From Micropterus salmoides (taxonomy: Eukaryota > Chordata > Actinopteri > Centrarchiformes > Centrarchidae): a stretch of 64,000 bases of DNA. This document shows positions 45,165-56,282 of the stretch, one piece after another. The notes beneath the pieces are model-generated. The model made no database searches. It saw nothing but the letters and a program-made list of their open reading frames with translations, and was not told where the DNA came from. The translations under genes and the position numbers were made by a program. Positions within the stretch are counted from its first letter, which is position 1; each line of letters starts with the position of its first letter. Location of the stretch: contig NW_024041150.1 of assembly GCF_014851395.1 (NCBI RefSeq), forward strand, positions 49,996,183 to 50,060,182, given 5' to 3'.

Positions 45165-47075
45165 TCAGTGCATCCCCCGGCAGTCTAGGCCTCTAGGAGC
45201 ATAACTAAGGGATGGTTCTCTTTTCCTGGTTCCTGTCAGAACATGTGCTGCAGCATTCTGGATCAGCTGAAGAGTCTTAACGGACTTTTTCGAGCAGCCT
45301 GATAATAAGGAATTGCAGTAATCCAGCCTAGAAGTAACAAATGCATGGACTAGTTTTTCGGCATCATTTTTAGACAGGATGTTCCTGATTTTCGCAATAT
45401 TACGTAGGTGAAAAAAGGCGGTCCTTGAAATTTGCTTAATGTGAGACTTAAACGACATGTCCTGATCAAAGATAACTCCAAGATTCCTCACAGTGGTGCT
45501 GGAGGCCAGGGCGATGCCATCCAGGGAAACTATATCTTTAGATAATGCGTCACGGAGGTGCTTAGGTCCCAGAACAATAACTTCAGTTTTATCTGAGTTT
45601 AACATTAGAAAATTACAGGACATCCAGGTTTTAACATCCTGAAGGCACATTTGAAGTTTAGCTAACTGATGAGTTTCATCTGGTTTGATCAATAGATATA
45701 ACTGAGTATCATCTGCATAACAATGAAAGCTTATGGAATATTTCCTGATAATATTGCCTAAAGGAAGCATAAATAAAGTGAAGAGGATTGGTCCGAGGAC
45801 AGATCCTTGAGGAACTCCATGACTAACATTGGCATGCATGGAGGACTCATCGTAAACATGTACAAACTGAAATTGATCTGATAAATAGGACTTAAACCAG
45901 CTTAGAGCGGTTCCTTTAAAGCCAATGAAATGTTCCAGTCTCTGCAATAGGATCTGATGGTCAATGGTATCAAATGCAGCACTAAGATCTAATAAAACCA
46001 GTACAGAGACAAGTCCTTTGTCTGATGCAATAAGGAGGTCATTAGTCATTTTCACCAGTGCTGTCTCTGTGCTATGATGAGCTCTAAATCCTGACTGAAA
46101 ATCCTCAAATAAACTATTGCTCTGTAGAAAGTCACACAGCTGTTTAGCAACTGCTTTCTCCAGAACCTTAGAGAGAAATGGAAGGTTAGATATAGGTCTA
46201 TAGTTGGCTAAAACATCCGGATCAAGTTTGGGCTTTTTCAGAAGAGGTTTAATTACAGCTACTTTAAAGTACTGTGGTACATAGCCTGTTGATACAGATA
46301 GATTGATCATATCTAGTATAGAAGTGCTGACTAAGGGTAAAACATCTTTAAGCAACCTAGTCGGGATGGGGTCTAAGAGGCAGGTTGATGGTTTAGATGA
46401 AGAAATTATTGAAGTTAGTTGGTAAATATTGAGGGAAGCAAAACAGTCTAAACATGTATCTGGTTCTACAGCTGTTTCTAAGGTTCCTGAGTTAAGAGAT
46501 AAGTTGGTGCCAGTTGAGGGCAGGTCTTGGTGAATTTTGTCTCTAATAGCTAGAATTTTATCATTAAAGAAGCTCATGAAGTCGTAACTACTGAGAGCTA
46601 TGGGAATACTTGGCTCAATAGAGCTGTGACTCTCTGTCAGCCTGGCTAGAGTGCTGAAAAGAAACCTGGGGTTGTTCCTATTTTCCTCTATTAATGACGA
46701 GTAGTACGCTGCTCTGGCATTACGGAGGGCCTTTCTACAAGTTTTAAGACTATCTTGCCAATTCCTCTCAAGTTTACGCGATATTTGCTTTAATTTGCGA
46801 GTTTCAGTATTATACCATGGAGCTAACCGTCTTTGTTTTAGTATTTTCTTTTTTAGAGGGGCTACAGAGTCGAGTGTCATTCGCAGCGAGCCTGCAGCAC
46901 TATCAACAAGATGATCGATTTGGGAGGGACTGAAACTAGCATAGGAGTCCTCCGTTACTTTGTGACTTGATAATGAATTTGGAGCTGATGGAATCGCATC
47001 CTTAAATTTAGCTACAGCACTATCAGACAGACATCTTGTATAGAAATTTTTGCCCAATGGCGTGTAGTTCAGCAA
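45165..47075 (-). pseudogene. L2 LINE ORF2, reverse transcriptase part
   Basis: The 636-codon frame covers the linker after the endonuclease, the fingers and palm of the reverse transcriptase, and the C-terminal region. Key motifs: DPIPTRLLKDVLP, NYRPISNLPFLSKVLEK, FQSGFRAHHSTETALV, DLSAAFDTIDH (first catalytic Asp), HGVPQGSVLGPILF and SFHCYADDTQLYLL (catalytic YADD intact). It ends REPSLSYAPRGLDCRGMH. Family ORF2s also carry an endonuclease at the N-terminus; here that part is in other frames at 47846-47083. This would polymerise target-primed cDNA in the autonomous parent element. Confidence 0.93.
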
Positions 47076-47082
47076 TACAAAC

Positions 47083-47846
47083 TCAAGTTATCAAACAGTG
47101 GTCGGACAAAGAGGGATTCTGTGGGAAAACCACTAAATGTTCAATTTCAATACCATACACCAAAACAAGGTCGAGGGTGTGGTTAAAACAGTGAGTCGGT
47201 TCATGAACACTCTGAGAGAAGCCGATGGAATCTAACAGAGAGATAAACGCAGTACTGAAGCTGTCATTCTCAACATCCACATGAATATTAAAATCCCCTA
47301 CAATAATAACTTTGTCCGTTTAAGGACTAAAGTTGACAAAAACTCTGCAAATTCAGATAAGAAATCAGAATACGGGCCAGGTGCTCGGTACACTATAACA
47401 AAAAGAATTAGTTGCAGTGATTTCCAACTTGGGTGCGAAAGACTAAGAACAAGACTTTCAAATGAGTTATAATTTAGTTTAGGTTTAGAGCTGATTAGTA
47501 GGGTAGCGTCGAAGATAGCTGCCACTCCACCTCTTCGGCCTGTGCCTCGAGGAATGTGAGTATTAATATGACTAGGATTGGTGGATTCATTTAGGCTAAC
47601 ATATTCTCCATCACCCAGCCAGGTTTCAGTAAGACCAAATAAATCAATATCATAATCTGATATTAGTTCATTTACTAGTACACCTTTAGAAGAGAGAGAT
47701 CTGATGTTTAAGAGTCCATATTTAACTCTCCTATTCGTTTGCACTATTGCTCTTGTGGTTTTAATTTTTATGAGGTTTTTATGCACAGCTCCTCTTCTGT
47801 TTACCTTTTTAAATAATTTCCATGGTCGGGGGGCAGACACCGTCAC
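47083..47846 (-). pseudogene. L2 LINE ORF2, endonuclease part (frameshifted)
   Basis: Two frames hold the endonuclease. 47846-47298 contains YGLLNIRSLSSKGVLVNELI, LFGLTETWLGDGE and GRRGGVAAIF. 47280-47083 continues with HTLDLVLVYGIEIEHL and SLSDHCLIT, the conserved SDH near the catalytic His. Between them the GDFN block straddles a frame change, and a second frame change separates this from the reverse transcriptase frame starting at 47075. Confidence 0.88.
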
Positions 47847-47863
47847 TATAGGATTTTCACTAA

Positions 47864-47979
47864 GTAACTCCTGAAATGGAGGAGCAGAGAAGTGTGTTAG
47901 ACTGCGACTCTGCGTAGGGTTTTGGGTGGGTAACTCCTGAAATGGAGGAGCAGAGAAGTGTGTTAGACTGCGACTCTGC
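47864..47979 (+). repeat. Imperfect tandem duplication of a 66-bp unit
   Basis: GTAACTCCTGAAATGGAGGA and the next 30 bases occur at 47864-47913 and again at 47930-47979, separated by 16 unique bases. It lies between ORF1 and ORF2 of the LINE. Confidence 0.9.
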
Positions 47980-47999
47980 CTCCTGGTCTCAACTCTGGG

Positions 48000-48598
48000 T
48001 TGTCATGGATTTGGTCCACTAACAAACTTGGCCAGATTTCTAGAAATGAGAGCTGCTCCTTCCCAAGTGGGATGGATGCCGTCTGTCCGGATCAGACCAG
48101 GTCTTCCCCAGAAAGTCTGCCAATGATCTACAAAGCCCACATCGTTTGCTGGACACCACCTTGACAACCAGCGGCGGAATGACGACTATACATGTCATCA
48201 CTGGTCAGATTTGGCAGGGGTCCTTAGAAAACTACGGTGTCCGACATTGTTTTTGCATATGTACACACCGACTCAACATTAATCTTAGTGACCTCCGATT
48301 GGCGTAACCGGGAGTCATTACCGCAGACGTGAATAACAGTCTTACTGTATTTACGTTTATCCTTAGCCAGCAGTTTCAAATAAGACTCAGTGTCGTCCGC
48401 TCTGGCCCCAGGGATGCACTTAACTATGGCCGCTGGCTTCGCTAACTTCACGTTTCTCAAAATGGAGCTGCCAATGATCAGAGTTGGTTTCTCAGCGGGT
48501 GTGTCGCTGAGTGGGGAAAATCTGTTAGAAACGTGAACAGGTTGATGATGCCCCGTGGACTTCGAATGCTTATGACTATTCCTCCTTCGGACAGTCAC
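48000..48598 (-). pseudogene. L2 LINE ORF1 with SGNH-esterase-like domain
   Basis: The frame at 48598-48224 encodes PTLIIGSSILRNVKL (block with the nucleophile Ser), then CIPGARADDTESYLKLL and TVIHVCGNDSRLR (oxyanion-type Gly/Asn block). Downstream, in shifted frames, TDGIHPTWEGAALISRNLAK can be read, supplying the Asp-x-x-His block. This is the SGNH-hydrolase-like ORF1 found in some CR1/L2 elements. It is broken by indels near 48220 and 48130, so it would not be made whole from this copy. Confidence 0.78.
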
Positions 48599-49439
48599 CC
48601 AGCCCCCCCCCCCCCCCTTCCTGGCTACACAGGAGACGCCGGGGGACGGCTACCAGAGGCTAACTCAGGCCGTTACGCACCGACAACCGGGGACTGGCTA
48701 GCTACAGTAGCTAAAGACTGATCTACCAAGGTGCGGAGCCGGACTTCGAAATCACTGAGCCTCGCCTCCATGTCTATAAATAAACTACACTTATTACACG
48801 TACCATTACCGCTAAAGGAGGCAGAGGAGTAACTGAACATCTGACACACCGAGCAGGAGAGAGAGAGGGATAAGCCATCGCTAGCTGCTAAGCTAAAGTC
48901 GCTAACGGCTAAGCTAAAGTACTGTAGCGTCAGCTACCAAAACTTTAGAACAACTATAAGATTGAACAGCAGTCACTAAAAGATGGAAAGAACTGTGAGT
49001 GCTTAGGCAAAATTACTGTAAAGAATAAGTGTTTAGCGGACAGTTGGCTGCTGTAATCTAACAAATGTAACTGTTATTTAGCGAGAGCAGCAGAACACGG
49101 TACCAACATACAAGCACCGGAAACAGAAATGAGTCGACATGCTTATCGCAGTACATCAGCCAGGTGACCACCAGTCAGTGCTGCACTTGCTTACAGTTAC
49201 GGGCGTAGTTATAGTTATGTAAGCTACAATGATGTCTGCTCACTTCGCTCTCTATTGGCTGCTTCGGCACAATAGTCAGTGTAGATAGGCTATGACTCAT
49301 GACTTGCAACCAATCAGCTAGTACTGTGGGCGCGACATTGCTCGAGCCCACAGAGTGGTTTTAAAATGACCGATGCAGATTTTTGGAAAAAAGGCTGAAT
49401 ATTGGCCACGATAATCAGCCAGGTTGATTTTTGTTATGA

Positions 49440-50095
49440 CTCATTCCCTACGTGAAGTGAGCACTACATCGGTTTTCTGCTGAGAATCATGCCCTCAGAT
49501 TTAGAGGTGCTAATCCTCATACCAGACTCTTAACACAAGGTCACGGTGCGATGATGCCATCAGGACCACATCATATGCAAAAAGCATAAATTCCCAGCCG
49601 CAACAAACCGCAACCCCTCCCCACCCTGACTACGCCTCGATATCCTGTCCGTGAATATCACAAGATTGGTGACAAAGTGCAGCCCTGGCGCAGGCCAACC
49701 CCCACTTGGAACAAGTCTGACTTAGTGCCAATAATCTGTACACAGCTCTGGCTTTGGACACACAGGGTTGGTTAGCCTCTAACAGGGACCCACACAATAT
49801 CCCACGGGAGACCCGGTCATGTGCCTTCTCCAGATCCACAAAACACATGTAGACTGGATGGGCATCCCTCTAGGATCCTTGTGAGAGTGAAGAGCTGGTC
49901 TGTTGTTCCACGACCAGGACGGAATCCGCATTGTTCCTCAGTCGAACCCTCCTCTCCAGCACTTTACAGTAGACTTTACCAGGGAGGATGACGAATGTGA
50001 TACCCCTGTAATTGGCACACACTCTCCCCTTTTTGAGCAGGGGAACCACCACCACAGTTTGCCACTCATTAGGGACTGTCCTGATCAATAATCAG
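49440..50095 (-). pseudogene. Second LINE reverse transcriptase fragment
   Basis: Minus-strand frames give PNEWQTVVVVPLLKKGRVCA, NYRGITFVILPGKVYCKVLE and YMCFVDLEKAHDRVSRGIL, the palm-entry motifs of a different non-LTR family (RTE/Rex-like by eye). The GxPQGxxLSP block is deleted, and the catalytic region reads FAYDVVLMAS. It is truncated at both ends and frameshifted. Confidence 0.8.
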
Positions 50096-50188
50096 TAAAT
50101 CAATATTTGACTCACAGACTCGAAGGCGCGGTCTTGTAGCTGCAACTTGTGTGAGGGGGAATCCCTGCTAACAACTGATGCAGCGACA

Positions 50189-50258
50189 CTCCGACGCACG
50201 TAATGCCAGTCGACGTATTTACGCAATCGATTATGTCGATGAATCCCTCCCCAGCCCT
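50189..50258 (+). mobile_element. hAT-like terminus fragment
   Basis: Matches 31627-31692: CCGACGCACGTAATGCC and ACGCAATCGATTATGTCGAT. Confidence 0.55.
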
Positions 50259-50588
50259 ATATTGTACACAGCTTGGCGTACCACATAGACTTATGAGCAT
50301 CCTTGAGGGTCTTCAAGAAGGCCGAATGCTCAGAACTGCTGTTTGTTTGCACATACAACAGTCGCAGCGACCCTTAGCCGGGGACTTGTGACTTCCTCCG
50401 GGCAGGGTAGTTCCTCCTTTTCCTCATTTTATCATGGGGTATTTTTGTTTAACTTTGTTCAAGTTAGAAAATACACGTATCAAAATGTCACCAATAATCG
50501 CAATATGACTTTTTCTCCAAATCGTGCAGCCCTAGTCTAGACCTCTCGCTCACCGTCTTTCTCTCTGTATGTCTGTCTTCTGTTATAG

Positions 50589-51290
50589 AAACGGAGAGGA
50601 GGAGATGGACTCAAACCTCACCGCTGTCAGCACTGTGACAAATCCTTCACAACATCTGGAAATTTAAAGATTCATCAGAGAGTTCACGCTGGAGAGAAAC
50701 CGTACTGGTGTGACCAGTGTGGGAAATCTTTCAATAGAGCAGGTGACCTAAGAAAGCACCAACGTGTTCACACTGGAGAGAAACCGTACAGCTGTGACCA
50801 GTGTGGGAAAACTTTCTCTCAGTCAAGTAACCTACAAATTCACAGACGTGGTCACACTGGAGAGAGACCGAACTGGTGTGAACAGTGTGGAAAAGCTTTC
50901 ACTTCATTGGGTAACCTACATAATCACAGACGCATTCACACCGGGGAGAAGCCATACTGGTGTGAAGAATGTGGGAAAACCTTTGCTCATGTTAGTAACC
51001 TTAAAGGACACCTACGTTTTCACACTGGTGTGAAACCTCACGGGTGTGAACAGTGTGGGAAAACCTTTACTACCCCAAGTGATCTCACAGTGCACAGACG
51101 TGTTCACACGGGAGAGAAACCGTTCTGGTGTGAACTGTGTGGGAAAACTTTCACTCAGTCGGGTAACCTACAAGTTCATCGACGTGTTCACACTGGAGAT
51201 AAACCTTACTGGTGTGAACACTGTGGGAAAACTTTCACTCGGAGTGAATATCTTAAAGCCCACCAGCGCAGTCACACTGCTTCGTTGTGA
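50589..51290 (+). CDS. ZNF gene C, finger exon (8 C2H2 fingers)
   Basis: The exon starts at 50589 after CTTCTGTTATAG. In phase 0 it reads KRRGGDGLKPH into HRCQHCDKSF, then seven more fingers, ending HQRSHTASL and stop. The frame is open for 233 codons. There is no in-frame Met near its start, so initiation must come from an upstream exon (37662-37757 fits). Helix residues (-1,2,3,6) for fingers 1-8: TGNI, RGDK, QSNI, SGNN, HSNG, PSDV-like (TSDV), QGNV, REYA. Linkers deviate in places: HAGEKP after finger 1, HTGERP after 3, HTGVKP after 5, HTGDKP after 7. All Cys and His ligands are intact. It is presumably a nuclear DNA-binding factor with no other recognisable domain. Confidence 0.93.
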   Translation, partial: KRRGGDGLKPHRCQHCDKSFTTSGNLKIHQRVHAGEKPYWCDQCGKSFNRAGDLRKHQRVHTGEKPYSCDQCGKTFSQSSNLQIHRRGHTGERPNWCEQCGKAFTSLGNLHNHRRIHTGEKPYWCEECGKTFAHVSNLKGHLRFHTGVKPHGCEQCGKTFTTPSDLTVHRRVHTGEKPFWCELCGKTFTQSGNLQVHRRVHTGDKPYWCEHCGKTFTRSEYLKAHQRSHTASL

Positions 51291-52200
51291 ACATTGCTCT
51301 GAGCTACGCCCCATGGCATTTTAAATTAGCCTAGCAACTAGCGTACTTTTCCTCTACTCATAGCTTAAGGATGTACGTAGCACAGGGCTCGACAATAACG
51401 GTGGCCCCTTGCCCGGGGCCAACGTCGGGACAGTTTAACTAGCAACGAGCAGGCCAGTGCAAAAACATTAGTATTTAAAACAAAAACAGTAGAAACTCAT
51501 GTACCGTTGTCCAATCCAGAGTTGTAGTGACGTGACGAGTGGTTGTCAAATGTTAATTCTCTAATCTTAATCATGCGGCAGCCTCTGGGTCTGAAAGTGA
51601 AACCGTGCAGATGGCACTGAAACCTGCATTCTGTCTGACAGCCAGCAGGGGGCAAGTCCGCTGGTTGCAGAAAGAAGTCCGGTACCATTAGAAATAATGT
51701 TGCTACTTGATTTATTCCCTCAGTAAACACTTTCCTGATGAGTTTCTGGTTTCAGTCGCTAGTTTCAAGTCTTCTTCAACACAGCATGATGTTCATTTAG
51801 TAAATGATGGTTCTATGTAGGGGTAAATGGATGATAATGCAGCGAATGTTTTTGGGCAGGACTACCTTGTGATTGACAGGTCGCTACCATGGCTACCCTC
51901 AGTGTAGCTGTTCATCATAGCAACTGCCGCGACATAATGTTCAATGTGACCCACAAACAGCTGTCTCTTGATTTAGACAGATAAGCGGTATGAAAAGCTT
52001 CCTCTGCTGTTGTTGCTGCAACGGTCTGTGTGACGGCGGGAGCAGAGGGCTCTGTGAGTGGGCGGCTGGGCGGCCTCGCCAGTTCCTCCCGTTGGTTGGC
52101 GCAGGCTTCCCCCACAGCCACTTGCGGAGCTCCTCAACTCCAACACGTTTAAACACTGTGCATTTCAAGCTAACTTCTTATGCTGCATAAAATATCCTAG
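51291..52200. other. Intergenic stretch after gene C
   Basis: No AATAAA lies immediately after gene C's stop, and no further gene is recognised. A motif-free 66-codon frame at 51990-52190 overlaps frames on the other strand. Confidence 0.4.
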
Positions 52201-52203
52201 GGC

Positions 52204-53010
52204 AGGGCCGGCCATGGTAATGTTGGCGCCCTAGGCGAGATTTTAAATCCCCTCCCCCATGCCCAAGCCTAAAAAGTCTACCTCAGGGGTTGGGGCCATT
52301 GCTGCCCTCTCCAAAAGGCTTGTTTTATCACCCAAACTCACAATTTTAGCATGTATAGATGAAAAGGCAAGTCCATAATCATGGTCAATAATGAACTGTG
52401 TGATCGGCATATTTGTCAACCTCAACATCATAGCCTAAATTGGGAGACCAAGCTTAGAGTATATATGCCCCTCCTTAAACTGTGAGTCAAACCAGAGACT
52501 GTTTTCTTGCAGTATGTGGTAGATTTCTTGAAATGCAAGAGCATTGGTTTAGTTTCAATGGTGGAGATGACTCAAATGAAGAGCCAGGTGGTTCTCCCCC
52601 AGAAAATCTTAAGCATTGAGGACTTCATTTCCTGCATTCTAGTGAAATTGAATTTCTGCCTTTCTGCCTCAATTTATGGTAGAAATGTCTTCAATTATGT
52701 AAAGGGGAACACAATATTTAGGCAGCAGGTGACAATTCAAAATATAAAAAATGGCTTTCAGACATTCTGTAGCTATTGCTTTTAAATAACCTATATTTCT
52801 CCTGTAGATCAACTTTTATAATTTAATAAAATCCCCGCTGAGTCAGCACACATCCAAGCAGGATTCAGTCTTCCCTCCTCTTTTGTGTCTTTTGCATGGG
52901 GATGTGCATGTGGCACCTTTTCACCTCAAATAAGGTAATTTTAATTAAAGTTCCTGGATCCAGTGTTTTAGCAGGTTTTCTGCACATTCAGATTCTCTCC
53001 CACATCTGTG
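52204..53010 (+). mobile_element. DNA-transposon remnant
   Basis: It starts with CAGGGCCGGCC and a GCGCCCTAGGCGAGA block, a common terminus of fish hAT-like elements. From 52630 it matches the dispersed repeat at 11990-12360. The opposite end was not found and no transposase is visible. Confidence 0.55.
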
Positions 53011-54255
53011 TTCTCTGACATGTCGAAAAAAAAAGACGTAATATTAAGAGACAAACATCATAATTTGATGGGAACTCATAACATCTTTTAAGTCTCTACT
53101 CTCCTGTGCATTAGGCCTAGTTATTGCTCCGCTGTAATTATCCCCTTTAGACCGTTTGACCGAGTGCACAGACTGCATGTTGCATGTGAAACCGGAACCA
53201 AATAGAAAACACTCACCACAGACCCAGGTGAAGTTCTGGCAGCCTTAGTCAGTGTGAGCACATCCAGAGCTGTACAGCCTGGATCAGTCTTAACACACTG
53301 TATAAGGACACAGTTAGTGCGCAGAGGTCCATTCAAATCAGCAGTAGATTTTTTTTGTAAAAAGTTTCCATTCAGGCGTATTACAGAGACAGACTGTTTT
53401 AAAGGAGAGGTGGTAATGAGAGCACTGCAATGTCAGGCTGACTGTGCAGAAATGGAAAATTGTTTGCATGGCTCACAAGTCAGGTAGGACGCCCCCAGAC
53501 CACAGTTGTTCTTAAGTGGTGACAAAAATGTGTGCTTATGCTCTGGTCTAAGCCCTTTCTGACCTGACACAGCCAATATTAAAGGGATAACCAAGGGACG
53601 CTGTGTTTTTTTTTTAACAGCAACACTTTAAAAAAAAAAAGAGAAATAAACCGTTAAATGTTGTCATTTCCATCTGAGTTCAGTTATCCTATATTTTATG
53701 TTACCTCTCTCCACAACGAGCTGGGCTGTAACACTCCTAAGCTTTTTCAATGCTGCTGGTTAAGTTTACACGGTGCCGTGGGTACGAGTCATTCTAGCCT
53801 AATTGACAGGTCGCGAGGTAGCCCGCCTTGAATCATCCCTTGCTTTCTGTCTATTCACCTCTAAGTTCGGCAATAGTTTACTAAATGAACATAATTTTGT
53901 GTTGAAGACTGAAACTAGCAACTGACACCATAAACCCATCAGGAAAGTGTTTGCTGAGGTAATCAAAGAGGTAAGAATGGCCTCATTTTACGATTATTTT
54001 ATATGAAACCAGACTTTTTTCTGCAATCAGAGGAGTCACCCCCTGCTGGCCGTATAAGTTACTTCTGCATTCGCCTCAGTCTGTCATTGTTGTCCATTTT
54101 AGCCAAAATCTGATTTAGTCCAAATTTATCAAAACACAGACAAAAAAAAAAATGTTGTTGTTGTTGTAATTATGGAGGCCTAGTGTTGTTAAAAAATGTG
54201 TCGGAAAAAAACAAACATCTTCTTCTTAGGTTAGAAAACAAAGGGTTAAGATAAA
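53011..54255. other. Intergenic stretch, nothing recognised
   Basis: AT-rich, with several A and T homopolymers and a TTG trinucleotide run near 54152. No coding motif or identifiable element was seen. Confidence 0.4.
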
Positions 54256-54261
54256 AAAAGT

Positions 54262-54362
54262 AATTCAATTCTATTTATGTAGCTCCAATCCAGTTATCTC
54301 ATTACCCTTTTCATACAGAGCAGTGCTAGACCGTACTCTTTGTGATATTATTTACAGAGACC
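54262..54362 (-). mobile_element. L2-like LINE 3'-tail fragment
   Basis: TTCAATTCTATTTATGTAGC, CCAGTTATCTCATTACCCTT and GCTAGACCGTACTCTTTGTG are a diverged version of the 3' tail at 44493-44590, same orientation. Confidence 0.75.
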
Positions 54363-54817
54363 CAAGAATCAAGTGTGAGTGCAGGCAGAGATCTGATGAA
54401 GGAAAAAAAAAAACTATAATTAACACACAGTTTGTGAACAACAACAACAACGAACCTTGTTTTAAACTAACAACTGTTCATTTCATGGTTGCTGCTCTGC
54501 AACCAACTGTCGTTTGTAAGGTTTTTAAATGAATGTTGAATTGAGAGGTCGATGCTTTTTAACTTTCAGCTAAAACCAAATATTTCTTCTTCGACTGGCA
54601 GTGTGTTTTTTAGCGTGTTACATTTTGCTGGACGGGTTTATTATTTTTCATCTGCTTGTAGCACTAATCAGCTCTCACCACAGATCTCCACACTGATGCT
54701 TTGGAACAATGGTTAGAATATTTCCTCCTTTTCTCCTCGCTCTTCAGCTCTGAATGACTGAAATAACAGAATGAAAACAACAGATATGTGGAGCTCAGCT
54801 CTCCTGAAGGAGCCGAG

Positions 54818-54961
54818 ATGAAGAGGGAACAACAAGAGGAAGAAGAGAGAAGTCTTTTGGCTGAAGAAGAGGAAGCAGACAGACTGAGAGAGTATTTAGG
54901 ATTCATTTCTGATTTGGATTCCACACACATGGAATCATTTTCATTTGCTGAATCATCATGA
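54818..54961 (+). CDS. Short acidic open frame (47 codons)
   Basis: From the ATG the frame reads MKREQQEEEERSLLAEEEEA, DRLREYLGFISDLDSTH and ends FAESS and stop. It is open upstream through NRYVELSSPEGAE to a possible acceptor (ATAACAG at about 54764). It has strong coding-like bias and could be a terminal exon or a processed fragment of an unknown gene. I do not recognise it, and it matches neither the ZNF nor LINE proteins here. Chance purine-rich sequence remains possible. Confidence 0.25.
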   Translation: MKREQQEEEERSLLAEEEEADRLREYLGFISDLDSTHMESFSFAESS

Positions 54962-55892
54962 AGACGTTCAGAGCCTCTGCTGCTGCTGTTATTCCCTTTT
55001 ACACTTCTGGAGGAATATTAATATTAGAATTTACACTTTTACTGTCCATCTCTCTCCTCCAATTGTTAAATTCATGATTCCTTATTTTACAATAGTCTAC
55101 GTTGTGTTCATGTCTGGGCCCCTAGACCGGGCCTAACAGTGTTGAAGAACAAACATCACATGACACACCTGTCTTTCTACAACACTTCCTCGCTGACATC
55201 AGCTTGTTGTGTGGAGACATTTGTCTGTCCAGCTTCATGCTGTGTGTTTAGGAAGTGTTATTGAAAGGTGCTAACTGTGATCTGAGCTACAAGCTTATTC
55301 GTTAGAGTACTCAAAATCTTTACTCAAGAAAAAGTACAATTAGTCTTCTCTATCTACTATATATTTAAATATGTATTTCATCTGCTGTGCATCAGGTTAT
55401 TTCTAGGGCATGGTATTTGCTTTGCTGGTTGATTATCTTTACCTATTTCTGTTTAATAAAATTATTTTCCTTTTTAAGTCTCCATGAAGGTTTTGATAAG
55501 ATCACTTTAAAATATCAGCTTGCTGTCTAGACACTATTGTTGCCGGTCTCTTTTATTATGGACATGTAGCCAACCAAACCACTTCCTTTGCAGTTGCAGA
55601 GGCAGCCAGTTTTTAATTCTTAATGATTCTGCCTTCCTGTAAATTCAACATTAAATGTAACACATGAAGTTATTTCTGTCTTTGTTGTACAAAAAGCTTC
55701 AGCAGGATATTTTCATGAGCCTCTGATGTGATAATAACAAGCGCTTCATTAAAACTCTGCTCTGTGTGAAGCACACTCCCTCATACACATCAAATATGAT
55801 CAGCTGGTTTCAGGAAACCAACTAACTAAACTTCATCTTCTGCCTGAAATCAAGGAGCCGTGTTTCTAAACGGCCTTAGCGACAGTAACTAA

Positions 55893-56041
55893 GGGGCGGG
55901 GCGAGACACCGTGACATCGCGAGAACACTCCGCGGGATCCCGCAGCGCTCCTGTATCTCAGCCTGAAGAGCTCCGAGACCAGAATCCAGACTCAGTCCAG
56001 GACAACACGGTCCACCAGTCACAGCGGAGACCTGCAGGACG
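55893..56041 (+). promoter_or_regulatory. Gene D promoter and 5' leader
   Basis: A GC box (GGGGCGGGGC, 55893-55902) and TCGCGAGA (55917-55924) precede the ATG at 56042 in CpG-rich sequence without a TATA box. The same elements lie in the mirrored promoter of gene A. Confidence 0.6.
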
Positions 56042-56110
56042 ATGGAGAACCAGAACCCGGACCGCAGGAGCCAAACAGCAGCCTCGTGCTCTGATAGCGC
56101 CGATGTTCAG
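56042..56110 (+). CDS. ZNF gene D, first coding exon
   Basis: The 69-nt exon encodes 23 residues starting MENQNPDRRSQTAASC and ending DSADVQ, with a GTCAGT donor in phase 0. The finger exon at 62828 is also in phase 0. The PDRRS motif parallels DPDRSS in genes B and C. The exon is within the right inverted arm and nearly identical to gene A's, the one residue change being Pro6 for Leu6. Joining to the finger exon is inferred from position, strand and phase. Confidence 0.7.
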
Positions 56111-56282
56111 GTCAGTGTTCATGACTTCATCACGAGACTAAAGACACGAGGAAGAGTCTCGAGGGTCCGTGTATCATCCGTTCATTCTGTTGTTAGAGAT
56201 CAGAGCCTGAAAACCCGCTCCAGGGTTTGTGTTGACGTGGTTTGATTTCCAAAGTGTCTCCGTGGTTCCTGTTTTCATCTTC

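Larger units (their letters stand above)
44493..49190 (-). mobile_element. Near-complete L2-like LINE, antisense in gene C
   Basis: This element runs right to left inside gene C's intron. Its 5' region (about 49190-48600) is non-coding. ORF1 is esterase-like, ORF2 has endonuclease and reverse transcriptase, and the 3' UTR ends near 44493 with TTATTTATATAGCGCC. At about 4.7 kb it is the most complete LINE in the window. ORF1 and the endonuclease carry frameshifts, while the 636-codon reverse transcriptase frame is open, so the copy is fairly young but dead as it stands. The exact 5' end is uncertain. The two (CTCTCT)-rich frames at 44690-45109 are its 3' UTR. Confidence 0.88.
37758..50588 (+). 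other. Inferred intron 1 of gene C
   Basis: A 12.8-kb interval between compatible phase-0 splice sites. It contains an L1 remnant, a candidate cassette exon, several dispersed repeats, a near-complete antisense L2 LINE and a second LINE fragment. In the stretches between them (40850-42740, 42970-43530, 43970-44290) I see only repeat-like, motif-free sequence, including a poly(G) tract near 41326. Confidence 0.6.

Noticed and set aside
50764..51324. Second open frames across the gene C finger exon
   Set aside because: They are out-of-frame shadows of the repeated finger DNA; only one frame keeps the Cys and His ligands.
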